A stretch of 64,000 nt of DNA. It comes from Ruegeria marisrubri (GTDB lineage: Bacteria; Pseudomonadota; Alphaproteobacteria; Rhodobacterales; Rhodobacteraceae). This document shows positions 34,222-42,973 of the stretch, piece after piece. Position numbers and translations under genes: made by a program. The stretch's first letter is position 1. Each line of letters begins with the position of its first letter. The stretch is from assembly GCF_001507595.1 (NCBI RefSeq), contig NZ_LQBQ01000012.1, forward strand, positions 186,001 through 250,000. Direction: 5' to 3'. Below the pieces are notes generated by a model, which ran no database searches, was not told the origin of the DNA, and worked only from the letters and a program-made list of their open reading frames with translations.

Positions 34222-34860
34222 ATGCATGTCGTGATCACCGGGGCCAATCGAGGAATTGGCCGGGCTTTGGCGGATCTGTATCGACAGGGTGGGCATGAGG
34301 TTACGGGAACGGCAAGGGATGGCAGCGCCCAGATCACGCTGGACGTGACAGACCCGGCACAGCACGCCACCGTGGCGCGGGAGCTGAGAGACAGGCCGGT
34401 GGACCTATTGGTCTGCAATGCAGGTGTTTTTCTGGACAAGGGTCAGCAACTTGATGGCTACCCGGCCGATATGTGGGCGCAGACCTTCGCCGCCAATGTC
34501 ACCGGCGTTTTCCTGACCATTCAGGCGCTCTTGCCCAATCTCAGGGCTGCCGGCGGAAAAATCGCGATCATCTCGTCGCAAATGGCGTCGGATACCACTG
34601 CGCCGGGCGGCAGCTACATCTACCGGGCGTCCAAGGCGGCGGCGCTCAACCTGGGGCGCAACCTGGCCGTCGATCTGCGCGGCGAGGGGATCGCCGTGGG
34701 CATCTACCACCCGGGTTGGGTCCAGACCGACATGGGGGGCGGTGCTGCGGACATCACCGTTGACGAGGCTGCCTCGGGCCTGTGCGCGCGGTTCGCGGCG
34801 CTTTCGCTCGAAACCACAGGCTGTTTCGAGACCTGGGATGGGCGACCCCATCCCTACTGA
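34222..34860 (+). CDS. Short-chain dehydrogenase/reductase (SDR)
   Basis: 212 residues with the nucleotide loop ITGANRGIGRALADLY (residues 5-20), the NAG motif (LLVCNAGVF) and the catalytic set S119, Y134 and K138 in IYRASKAA. Short for the classical SDR class and close to the CsgA-like/C-factor group. Substrate unknown. Three bases after the DUF1178 gene and overlapping the convergent secreted-protein gene by 7 bases. Confidence 0.92.
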   Translation: MHVVITGANRGIGRALADLYRQGGHEVTGTARDGSAQITLDVTDPAQHATVARELRDRPVDLLVCNAGVFLDKGQQLDGYPADMWAQTFAANVTGVFLTIQALLPNLRAAGGKIAIISSQMASDTTAPGGSYIYRASKAAALNLGRNLAVDLRGEGIAVGIYHPGWVQTDMGGGAADITVDEAASGLCARFAALSLETTGCFETWDGRPHPY

Positions 34861-35207
34861 TTTGCGACGGCAGCCTTGGGGATTTCGTAGACTTCGCTGG
34901 GTTCGATGAAAATCACCAAGATGTCCCCGCGGGTCTCCGACGTGATCTTTGACGCGGAACTGGACGATGTGGGCGCGCCGTTTTCAAAGTAAATCCGCCG
35001 AACCTCGCCGGTTTTGAGCTGCACGGCAAGCGTTGCGGTTCCGTCATCCTTGCGGCGCAGTTCGGCCGGGCAGCTTTCGACCGGCATCCCCGCCGTTGCG
35101 CAGGGGACCGTGCCCAGGGCGTTCTGGCCATCCGTGCCGGACTGCGTGGCGACCTGGGCGGTGGCTGGCGAAGCGAGCAGGCCAAGGAGAAGAAGAAATC
35201 TGTGCAT
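34854..35207 (-). CDS. Secreted protein of unknown function
   Basis: 117 residues with a signal peptide (MHRFLLLLGLLASPATA, cut before Gln) and a small mature domain with two Cys (VPCATAGMPVESCPAEL) that could form a disulfide. The rest is beta-like: DGTATLAVQLKTGEVRRIYFENG, a Ser-rich turn, and DILVIFIEPSEVYEIPKAAV. No family recognised; it may be a Rhodobacteraceae-specific periplasmic protein. Its stop lies inside the convergent SDR gene (7-base overlap). Confidence 0.75.
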   Translation of the reverse strand: MHRFLLLLGLLASPATAQVATQSGTDGQNALGTVPCATAGMPVESCPAELRRKDDGTATLAVQLKTGEVRRIYFENGAPTSSSSASKITSETRGDILVIFIEPSEVYEIPKAAVANQ

Positions 35208-35303
35208 CTGGAACCTCGAGAAAGGAAATTTCCGCTAGGCTGGCACCGGCTTGCGGCAAAGTAAAGCGATCCGGCGCCGGGGTTGCGACATGTTTGTCCA
35301 CTT

Positions 35304-35332
35304 GCCCTTGAAGGGCGCCTCGCATATGAGGC
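35304..35332. promoter_or_regulatory. Two adjacent palindromes upstream of lysC
   Basis: GCCCTT-G-AAGGGC (35304-35316) directly abuts GCCTC-GCATAT-GAGGC (35317-35332), 40-68 bases before the lysC start. They may be operator or leader hairpins. No lysine riboswitch was recognised. Confidence 0.35.
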
Positions 35333-35371
35333 ACGGAACCGGAATTCCAAGGCGCGGAGACACTTGGCCCC

Positions 35372-36607
35372 ATGCCCGTACTCGTGATGAAATTTGGTGG
35401 CACCTCGGTTGCCAATCTCGACCGCATCCGCCGCGCGGCGAAACGTGTCGGCGTCGAGGTGGCCAAAGGCTATGACGTGATCGTCATCGTTTCGGCCATG
35501 TCGGGCAAGACCAACGAACTGGTTGGCTGGGTCGACGAGATTTCCCCGCTTTACGATGCGCGCGAATACGACGCCGTCGTGTCGTCGGGCGAGAACGTGA
35601 CTGCCGGCCTGATGGCGCTGACCCTGCAGGAAATGGATATTCCCGCCCGCAGCTGGCAGGGCTGGCAGGTGCCGCTGATCACCACCAGCGCCCATTCGGC
35701 AGCCCGGATCGAAGAGATCCCCACCGACAACATCAACCAGAAATTCGCGGAAGGCATGAAGGTTGCCGTCGTGGCAGGCTTTCAGGGCATCTCGCCCGAG
35801 GGCCGTATCACCACGCTGGGCCGGGGCGGCTCGGATACCACGGCGGTTGCGTTTGCCGCGGCCTTCGGCGCGGAACGCTGCGATATCTATACCGACGTGG
35901 ATGGTGTCTATACGACCGACCCGCGCATCTGCAGCAAGGCGCGCAAGCTGGACAAGATCTCGTTCGAGGAAATGCTCGAACTCGCCTCGCTCGGGGCCAA
36001 GGTGCTGCAGACCCGTTCGGTCGAACTGGCGATGCGCTACAAAGTGAAACTGCGTGTTCTTTCGAGTTTCGAGGAACAATCCGACGCGGCCGGCACGCTG
36101 GTCTGCGATGAGGAGGAAATCATGGAATCCAATGTTGTCTCCGGTGTCGCCTACTCGCGCGACGAAGCCCAGATGACCCTGCTGTCGGTGGCCGACCGCC
36201 CCGGCATCGCCGCCACCATCTTTGGCGCCCTGTCGGATGCAGGGGTGGTTGTGGACATGATCGTGCAGGACATCTCGGAAGAGGGCCGGACGAACATGAC
36301 CTTCAGCCTGCCCGTCGATCAGGTCAAGCGCGCCGAGAAAGCCATGAACGAGATCAAGGGCGTTGCGCTCAACTTTGACGTGCTGCAGATCGAGCCGGAT
36401 GTCGCCAAGGTTTCGGTCGTGGGAATCGGCATGCGGTCTCAGTCGGGCGTGGCGGCCAAGATGTTCAAGGTGCTCTCGGATGAGGGGATCAACATCAAGG
36501 TCATTACAACCTCAGAGATCAAAATTTCCGTTCTCATCGAGCGGAAATACATGGAACTTGCCGTTCAGGCGCTGCATGATGCGTTTGAATTGGACAAGGC
36601 AGCCTGA
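35372..36607 (+). CDS. lysC: Aspartate kinase
   Basis: 411-residue kinase for the first step of the aspartate family (Lys, Thr, Met). Kinase domain (1-~250) with VMKFGGTSVANLDRI, MALTLQEMDI, TTLGRGGSDTTAVAFAAAF and DVDGVYTTDPRI; two C-terminal ACT domains (about 265-411) with DRPGIAATIFGALSDAGV for feedback control by lysine and/or threonine. Complete and typical. It precedes ptsP by about 45 bases on the same strand. Confidence 0.97.
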   Translation: MPVLVMKFGGTSVANLDRIRRAAKRVGVEVAKGYDVIVIVSAMSGKTNELVGWVDEISPLYDAREYDAVVSSGENVTAGLMALTLQEMDIPARSWQGWQVPLITTSAHSAARIEEIPTDNINQKFAEGMKVAVVAGFQGISPEGRITTLGRGGSDTTAVAFAAAFGAERCDIYTDVDGVYTTDPRICSKARKLDKISFEEMLELASLGAKVLQTRSVELAMRYKVKLRVLSSFEEQSDAAGTLVCDEEEIMESNVVSGVAYSRDEAQMTLLSVADRPGIAATIFGALSDAGVVVDMIVQDISEEGRTNMTFSLPVDQVKRAEKAMNEIKGVALNFDVLQIEPDVAKVSVVGIGMRSQSGVAAKMFKVLSDEGINIKVITTSEIKISVLIERKYMELAVQALHDAFELDKAA

Positions 36608-36652
36608 GTATCCCGAAACAGGCCAGCCTGACACCGTAATGTGACTGGGGCC

Positions 36653-38896
36653 ATGGCTGACGGCACCGAAACCGAATCCCGCAAGCTGCTGGGGCGGCTG
36701 CGCGAGGAAATGGCCAGCGAGGCGGCTGGCCAGGAGCGGCTGGACCGGATCACCCATCTGATCGCGGACAGCATGCGCTGCGAGGTGTGCTCGATCTATC
36801 TGTTCCGGGACGAGGAAACGCTTGAACTGTGCGCGACCGAGGGGCTTGCGGCCGAGGCCGTTCACAAGACCCGGATGCGGATGGGCGAAGGTCTGGTCGG
36901 TCGCGTCGCGAAATACGGTCAGGTCATCAACACGGCTGATGCGCCTTCGGAAAAGGGTTTCCGGTACATGCCGGAAACCGGTGAAGAACGGTTTTCCTCG
37001 TTTCTTGGGGTGCCGATTCAGCGGCTTGGCGAAAAGCTGGGCGTTCTGGTCGTGCAGTCCCGGGAAGAGCGGGAATTTTCGGCGGACGAGATCTATGCGC
37101 TGGAGGTCGTCGCGATGGTTCTGGCCGAGATGGCCGAACTGGGCGCCTTCATCGGCGAAGGCGCGGCCCTGTCGCCATTGCACCAGCACTCGGTGGTTCT
37201 GAAAGGCGGGCCGGCGCAGGAAGGCTCTGCCGAAGGCCATGTGTGGCTGCACGAACCGCGCGTGGTCGTCACCAACCCGATTGCCGAAGACCCGCAGAGG
37301 GAACTGGAAAGGCTCAACGAAGCGGTCGAGGAATTGCGCGTCGGTGTCGACAAGATGCTCGAAATCTCTCAAGGCGGCGACAAGGAGCATCTTCAAGTCC
37401 TCGAGGCCTACAGGATGTTCGCCAATTCCAAGGGCTGGATGCGGCGCATGGAAGAGGACATCGCCCGCGGCCTGAGCGCCGAGGCCGCCGTCGAAAAGGA
37501 ACAGTCGCAGGCGCGGGCGCGCATGAGCCAGGTCTCGGACGCCTATCTGCGCGACCGCCTCGCGGATCTGGACGACCTCAGCAATCGCCTGCTGCGCATC
37601 CTGACCGGTCAGGGAAACAACACCGGCGCCGAATTGCCGCCCGATCCGATCCTGATCGCGCGCAACATAGGGCCGGGTGACCTGTTGGAATATGGCCGGT
37701 CGCTCAAGGGCATCGTGCTCGAAGAGGGGTCGGTTGGCAGCCATGCGACCATCGTGGCGCGTGCCCTGGCGATTCCGCTGGTCGTTCACGTTGACCGCAT
37801 CACCACCGAGGCGCTGAACGGCGACCACATCCTTGTGGATGGCGATCACGGTGTCGTTCACCTGCGCCCCGAAGAAAGCGTCGTCGGGGCGTTTCGCGAC
37901 AAGATCGCCATGCAGGCCGAGGCGCAGGAACGTTACGCTTCGATCCGGGACAAGCCGACGGTCACGCGTGACGGTCAACAAATCGACCTGGTAATGAATG
38001 CCGGTCTGATGGCCGACCTGCCGTCGCTGCCCAGTTCCGGCGCCGAAGGGGTCGGCCTGTTCAGGACCGAATTGCAGTTCCTCTTGCAGAACAAGATGCC
38101 GAAGCGGTCGGAACTGGTGGCGCAATACGAACGGGTTCTGGATGCCGCCATGGGCAAGCGGGTCGTGTTCCGCACGCTGGATATCGGCTCGGACAAGGTT
38201 CTGCCCTACATGAAACATGTCGCCGAGCCGAACCCGGCCCTGGGCTGGCGGGCGATTCGGGTCGGTCTGGACAAGAAAGGCGTGATGCGGATGCAGCTTC
38301 AGGCCTTGATCCGGGCGGCCAAGGGGCGGCCGTTGACCATCATGTTCCCGTTCGTAGCACAGGCCGAGGAATTTCGCGCCGCGCGCGCCGAGGTCGAAAA
38401 GACGATCGCCCGCGAAAAGCGGCTTGGGCACACCCTGCCGGAAACGCTTGAAATCGGCGCGATGCTGGAAACGCCATCATTGGCCTTCGCGCCTCAGAAA
38501 TTCTTCGAAGAGGTCGATTTCATCTCGATCGGCGCCAATGACCTGAAGCAGTTCTTTTTTGCCGCCGACCGCGAGAATGAACTGGTGCGGCGCAGGTATG
38601 ACACGCTGAATGTCAGCTTCCTAAGCTTCATCGAGCGCATCGTCGAACGGTGCGCGGTCTCCGACACACCGTTGAGTTTCTGCGGTGAGGACGCGGGGCG
38701 CCCGATCGAGGCGCTGTGCCTTGCGGCGATGGGTATTCGTTGCCTGTCTATGCGCCCGGCCTCCATCGGGCCGGTGAAAAGCCTGCTCTTGCGGTCTGAT
38801 CTGGGCGAAATCCGCAAGATCATCGCGGATGCACGGCACCGGGGCGACCAGTCCGTGCGACCTGCGGTCATGGACTGGCTGCGCAACAACGGATAG
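36653..38896 (+). CDS. ptsP: PEP-protein phosphotransferase PtsP (nitrogen PTS enzyme I)
   Basis: About 747 residues. N-terminal GAF domain (about 1-165, RITHLIADSMRCEVCSIYLF) typical of the EI-Ntr form, then the PEP-utilising N domain, the phospho-His segment GSVGSHATIVARALAIPLVVHV, and the C-terminal TIM barrel with GVGLFRTELQFLLQ, FRTLDIGSDKVLPY, SIGANDLKQFFF and SFCGEDAG. It passes phosphate from PEP to NPr in the regulatory PTS. I chose the ATG at 36653; a GTG four codons upstream is possible and neither has a strong ribosome site. Confidence 0.95.
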   Translation: MADGTETESRKLLGRLREEMASEAAGQERLDRITHLIADSMRCEVCSIYLFRDEETLELCATEGLAAEAVHKTRMRMGEGLVGRVAKYGQVINTADAPSEKGFRYMPETGEERFSSFLGVPIQRLGEKLGVLVVQSREEREFSADEIYALEVVAMVLAEMAELGAFIGEGAALSPLHQHSVVLKGGPAQEGSAEGHVWLHEPRVVVTNPIAEDPQRELERLNEAVEELRVGVDKMLEISQGGDKEHLQVLEAYRMFANSKGWMRRMEEDIARGLSAEAAVEKEQSQARARMSQVSDAYLRDRLADLDDLSNRLLRILTGQGNNTGAELPPDPILIARNIGPGDLLEYGRSLKGIVLEEGSVGSHATIVARALAIPLVVHVDRITTEALNGDHILVDGDHGVVHLRPEESVVGAFRDKIAMQAEAQERYASIRDKPTVTRDGQQIDLVMNAGLMADLPSLPSSGAEGVGLFRTELQFLLQNKMPKRSELVAQYERVLDAAMGKRVVFRTLDIGSDKVLPYMKHVAEPNPALGWRAIRVGLDKKGVMRMQLQALIRAAKGRPLTIMFPFVAQAEEFRAARAEVEKTIAREKRLGHTLPETLEIGAMLETPSLAFAPQKFFEEVDFISIGANDLKQFFFAADRENELVRRRYDTLNVSFLSFIERIVERCAVSDTPLSFCGEDAGRPIEALCLAAMGIRCLSMRPASIGPVKSLLLRSDLGEIRKIIADARHRGDQSVRPAVMDWLRNNG

Positions 38897-38963
38897 GTCT
38901 TTTCCGCACCCGGCGGTGCCGGGGCTCTGATCGACCCTTGCCTTTTTCTCGAATTGGCCTATC

Positions 38964-38989
38964 AACATCTGCAAGATGTTAGCGATAAC
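38964..38989. promoter_or_regulatory. Overlapping palindromes upstream of zwf (candidate operator)
   Basis: AACATCT-GCA-AGATGTT (38964-38980, perfect 7-bp arms) overlaps GTTA-GCGA-TAAC (38978-38989). The second resembles LacI-family operators built on GTTAGCG. They lie about 70-95 bases before the zwf start, suited to control of the Entner-Doudoroff operon. The regulator is not encoded next to it. Confidence 0.5.
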
Positions 38990-39057
38990 GGACGGTGGGG
39001 GCATTTGACCCGATCGCCTTGATATGGTTGCGGTGAGGAAGTGAGGAGGAGCCCGGC

Positions 39058-40500
39058 ATGGTTTCACGCGTGATACCGGTTGACCCGTTCGATCTGGTGT
39101 TGTTCGGCGCGACCGGCGATCTGGCGCAACGCAAGATCCTGCCGGCGCTCTATCACCGTTTCGAAGTGGGCCAGATGCCGGAACAGGCGCGCATCATTGC
39201 CTCTGCCCGAAGCGACATGGAAAGCCATGCCTTCAGAGAGCATGTGCGCTCGGGCCTGCGGGACAAGCCCGAGGTAAAGGCCGAAATTCTCGACAGGTTT
39301 CTGGAACGGCTGGAATACGTGGCCGTTGACGCACTGGGTGAGACGGGTTGGAACTGCTTGCGCGAAATGCTGCGGCCGGACGTCGTGCGCGCCTTTTACC
39401 TGTCGGTTGGGCCAGGCCTGTTTCCCGAGATTGCCCAAAGGCTGCATGACCATGGTCTGGCCACGCCGGACAGCCGGATCGTCGTGGAAAAACCCTTCGG
39501 GCACGATCTCGAATCCGCCAAGGCATTGAACGAGGGTCTGCGCCGTTGTTTCGAAGAGCGTCAGATCTACCGGATCGATCATTATCTGGGCAAGGAGACC
39601 GTGCAGAACCTGATGGCGCTGCGCTTTGCCAATTCGCTGTTCGAGCCGCTATGGAACGCGTCTCATATCGACCATGTGCAGATTACCGTTGCGGAAACCG
39701 TAGGGGTCGAAGGGCGCGAGGCCTATTACGACAGGGCCGGCGCCATGCGGGACATGGTCCAGAACCACCTGATGCAACTGCTGTGCCTGACCGCGATGGA
39801 GCCACCATCGAAATTCGTTCCAAACGCGGTGCGCGACGAAAAGGTCAAGGTGATCGAGGCGCTGGAGCCGGTCGAACCCGGCGACATCGCGCGTGGACAA
39901 TACCGCCCGGAAAAGGGTGGCGACGGCTATCTCGATCACGTCGGCAACCCCGACAGCCGCACCGAAAGCTTCGTGGCTCTCAAGGTGCACGTCGCCAATT
40001 GGCGATGGGCGGGGGTGCCTTTCTATCTGCGCACGGGCAAGCGGCTGCGCGCGCGCGAATCCGAGATTGTCGTGGTGTTTCGCGATCCGCCGCATACGAT
40101 CTTTCCCAATGTCGGCCATCTGCACGGAAATGTTCTGGTGATCCGCCTCCAGCCGGACGAAGGGATCACCCTGAGCACCACAATCAAGGACCCTGGCCCG
40201 GGCGGTTTCCGACTGGCCGATGTGGCGCTGGACATGAGTTTTGCCGAGGCTCTGGGCGGTAATGTCCGGGCGCAGGATGCCTATGAGCGACTGGTGATGG
40301 ATGTAATTCGCGGGGACCAGACCCTGTTCATGCGTGGCGACGAGGTCGAGGCCGCCTGGGCCTGGGTCGATCCGATCGTGCATGCCTGGGAAGATAGCCG
40401 CGATCGCCCGTCACCCTATGATCCGGGCAGTTCCGGCCCCGAAGAGGCATTGATGCTGATGCATCGCGACGGCCGCCGCTGGCGCCAGATCGGAGGTTGA
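39058..40500 (+). CDS. zwf: Glucose-6-phosphate 1-dehydrogenase
   Basis: 480 residues; oxidises glucose-6-phosphate with NAD(P)+ to start the Entner-Doudoroff and pentose phosphate routes. The nucleotide loop is [20 protein letters not shown], and the substrate/catalytic motif is [20 protein letters not shown]; the KPFGHD box and RTGKRL segment are intact. GAGGAGG precedes the ATG. One base separates its stop from the edd ATG, so the ED genes form an operon. No pgl (lactonase) gene follows, unlike many relatives. Confidence 0.97.
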   Translation: MVSRVIPVDPFDLVLFGATGDLAQRKILPALYHRFEVGQMPEQARIIASARSDMESHAFREHVRSGLRDKPEVKAEILDRFLERLEYVAVDALGETGWNCLREMLRPDVVRAFYLSVGPGLFPEIAQRLHDHGLATPDSRIVVEKPFGHDLESAKALNEGLRRCFEERQIYRIDHYLGKETVQNLMALRFANSLFEPLWNASHIDHVQITVAETVGVEGREAYYDRAGAMRDMVQNHLMQLLCLTAMEPPSKFVPNAVRDEKVKVIEALEPVEPGDIARGQYRPEKGGDGYLDHVGNPDSRTESFVALKVHVANWRWAGVPFYLRTGKRLRARESEIVVVFRDPPHTIFPNVGHLHGNVLVIRLQPDEGITLSTTIKDPGPGGFRLADVALDMSFAEALGGNVRAQDAYERLVMDVIRGDQTLFMRGDEVEAAWAWVDPIVHAWEDSRDRPSPYDPGSSGPEEALMLMHRDGRRWRQIGG

Positions 40501-40501
40501 T

Positions 40502-42307
40502 ATGGTCCATTCCGTCATATCCGAGGTTACCGAGCGGATCATCGAGCGCAGTTCGCCAACACGGAAAGCGCATCTTGAACGCATGGAACAGGCACGTTCC
40601 GACGGGCCTGCGCGGGCGCATCTGGCCTGCAGCGGACAGGCCCATGCCTATGCCGCCGCCGGACCGGACCAACCGGCGCTTGCCAAAGGGCATGCCGGCA
40701 ATCTGGCGATCGTGACCGCTTACAATGACATGCTCTCGGCACATCAGCCGTTCGAACGCTTTCCCGAGCTGATCCGGCAGGCGGCGCGCTCGGCCGGGGG
40801 AACGGCCCAGGTGGCGGGCGGGGTTCCGGCGATGTGCGACGGGGTCACGCAAGGGGCGGCGGGGATGGAGCTGTCTCTGTTTTCCCGTGATGTCATCGCG
40901 CTGTCGGCGGCGGTGGCGCTCAGCCACAACACTTTTGACGCCGCCGTGTTCCTTGGTGTGTGCGACAAGATCGTTCCGGGCCTCGTCATCGCCGCGCAGA
41001 GCTTTGGCCACCTTCCGGCGGTTTTCCTGCCTGCCGGGCCCATGACCAGCGGCCTGTCCAATGAGGAAAAGGCAAAGGTGCGCCAGAAATTCGCCGCCGG
41101 CGAAGCCACGCGCGAAGAACTGATGGCTGCCGAGATGGCCGCCTATCACGGCCCCGGCACCTGTACCTTCTACGGCACCGCCAACACCAACCAGATGCTG
41201 ATGGAGTTCATGGGCCTGCACCTGCCGGGCGCCAGCTTTGTCAATCCGAACACGCCGTTGCGCGATGCATTGACCGAGGAAGGCGCCCGCCGCGCCCTGT
41301 CGCTCAGCGCGCTGGGCAACAATTACACGCCCGTCTGCCAGATCCTCGATGAGCGGGCCTTCGTGAACGGGATCGTGGGGCTGATGGCCACCGGCGGTTC
41401 CACCAACCTGCTGATCCACCTGCTCGCCATGGCGCGCGCGGGGGGCATCGTGCTGGATTGGCAGGACTTTTCCGACATCTCGGGCGTCGTGCCGCTGATT
41501 GCCCGCGTCTATCCGAACGGTCTGGCCGACGTGAACCACTTTCACGCGGCGGGGGGCTTGGGCTTTGCCATCGGCACCCTGCTGGATGAGGGGCTTCTGC
41601 ACCCCGACACCCTGACCGTGGCGGGGCGCGGGCTGCACCGCTACACGCAGGAACCCAGGCTGATCGACGGCGGACTGGTCTGGCAGGACGGCGCTCGTCG
41701 CAGCCTCAATGACAAGATCCTGCGCCCGGCGACCGACCCGTTCCAGCCGACCGGCGGGCTGTCGCGCCTGACCGGATCTTTGGGCACGGCTGTCATGAAG
41801 GTGTCCGCCGTCGCGCCCGAGCATCAGGTGGTCGAGGCGCCCGTGCGGGTGTTCGACGATCAGGAAGCGGTCAAGGACGCCTTCAAGGCCGGCGAATTCA
41901 CCGGCGACGTGGTCGTGGTGGTCCGCTTTCAGGGACCCAAGGCCAACGGGATGCCCGAGTTGCACTCGCTCACGCCGATCCTGTCGGTCTTGCAGGGGCG
42001 GGGGCAGAAGGTGGCCCTGGTCACCGATGGCCGCATGTCGGGCGCGTCGGGCAAGGTGCCCGCGGCGATCCATGTCTGCCCCGAGGCGCTCGAGGGCGGC
42101 CCGATCGCCCGCCTGCGCGACGGTGATCTGGTCCGGGTCGACGCCGTGGCCGGCAGGCTGGAGATCCTGACCCAAGGCGTATCGGATCGCCCGCCGGTGC
42201 GGGCGGACCTGTCAGGCAACCAGTTCGGGGTCGGGCGCGAACTCTTTGCGGCCTTCCGCTCCGCCGTGGGATCGGCGGACACCGGCGCAAGCGTGTTTCG
42301 AGGCTGA
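40502..42307 (+). CDS. edd: Phosphogluconate dehydratase
   Basis: 601-residue iron-sulfur dehydratase of the IlvD/Edd family that turns 6-phosphogluconate into KDPG. Cluster Cys candidates lie in [30 protein letters not shown] and [16 protein letters not shown]. The C-terminal beta-barrel domain has [19 protein letters not shown]. Complete for the family. It is translated right after zwf and 3 bases before eda. Confidence 0.97.
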   Translation: MVHSVISEVTERIIERSSPTRKAHLERMEQARSDGPARAHLACSGQAHAYAAAGPDQPALAKGHAGNLAIVTAYNDMLSAHQPFERFPELIRQAARSAGGTAQVAGGVPAMCDGVTQGAAGMELSLFSRDVIALSAAVALSHNTFDAAVFLGVCDKIVPGLVIAAQSFGHLPAVFLPAGPMTSGLSNEEKAKVRQKFAAGEATREELMAAEMAAYHGPGTCTFYGTANTNQMLMEFMGLHLPGASFVNPNTPLRDALTEEGARRALSLSALGNNYTPVCQILDERAFVNGIVGLMATGGSTNLLIHLLAMARAGGIVLDWQDFSDISGVVPLIARVYPNGLADVNHFHAAGGLGFAIGTLLDEGLLHPDTLTVAGRGLHRYTQEPRLIDGGLVWQDGARRSLNDKILRPATDPFQPTGGLSRLTGSLGTAVMKVSAVAPEHQVVEAPVRVFDDQEAVKDAFKAGEFTGDVVVVVRFQGPKANGMPELHSLTPILSVLQGRGQKVALVTDGRMSGASGKVPAAIHVCPEALEGGPIARLRDGDLVRVDAVAGRLEILTQGVSDRPPVRADLSGNQFGVGRELFAAFRSAVGSADTGASVFRG

Positions 42308-42310
42308 GCC

Positions 42311-42967
42311 ATGACGTCCAAATCGCTCCGCATCCGAGAAGTCTGCTCGATGGCTCCGATCCTGCCGGTTCTGGTGGTCGAGGACGCGGCAAATGCCAGG
42401 CCGCTGGCCGAGGCTCTTGTCGCGGGCGGATTGCCCGCCCTGGAGGTCACCCTGCGCACCCCGGCGGCGCTGGACGTGATCCGGGCGATGGCCGACCTGC
42501 CCGGAAGCGTGGTCGGCGCCGGAACGCTGGTGATGCCCGAGGACGTGCGCGCGGCCAAAGACGCCGGGGCGCAGTTCGGCGTGTCGCCCGGCGCGACGGA
42601 TGCGCTGATCGCGGCCTGCGAGGCCGAGGGGCTACCGCTTCTGCCCGGCGCCGTCACCGCGTCCGAGGCAATGCGTCTGCTGGAAAAGGGCTATGACATC
42701 CTCAAGTTCTTTCCGGCCGAGGCCGCTGGCGGGGTTCCCGTGCTCAAGGCCCTCGCCGCACCCCTGCCGCAGATTAGCTTTTGCCCCACTGGCGGCATTT
42801 CAAACGCGAATGCGCGGGAATACCTGTCATTGCCCAACGTCATTTGCGCCGGCGGCAGCTGGGTCGCCCCGGTCAAGATGGTGCAAGGGCGGGACTGGGC
42901 CGGGATCGAGGCGCTGGCAAGGCAAGCCGCTATGCTTTCGGCCAACTCTGCCTCGTCGGCAGGCTGA
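42311..42967 (+). CDS. eda: KDPG/KHG aldolase
   Basis: 218-residue class I aldolase splitting 2-keto-3-deoxy-6-phosphogluconate to pyruvate and glyceraldehyde-3-phosphate. The Schiff-base Lys is in GYDILKFFPAEAAGG; the catalytic Glu is in LEVTLRTP and the phosphate site is GAGTLVMPED with FCPTGGISNANAREYL. The first ~15 residues (MTSKSLRIREVCSM) look like a short extension. Last gene of the zwf-edd-eda operon; its stop lies 6 bases from the convergent ABC exporter gene. Confidence 0.95.
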   Translation: MTSKSLRIREVCSMAPILPVLVVEDAANARPLAEALVAGGLPALEVTLRTPAALDVIRAMADLPGSVVGAGTLVMPEDVRAAKDAGAQFGVSPGATDALIAACEAEGLPLLPGAVTASEAMRLLEKGYDILKFFPAEAAGGVPVLKALAAPLPQISFCPTGGISNANAREYLSLPNVICAGGSWVAPVKMVQGRDWAGIEALARQAAMLSANSASSAG

Positions 42968-42973
42968 CCCCTT

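Noticed and set aside
35208-35371. Lysine riboswitch upstream of lysC
   Set aside because: The region is short and shows only two small palindromes, not the multi-helix fold of that riboswitch.
36512-38431. 639-codon minus-strand frame opposite ptsP
   Set aside because: Antisense shadow; no motifs and an amino-acid composition typical of reversed GC-rich genes.
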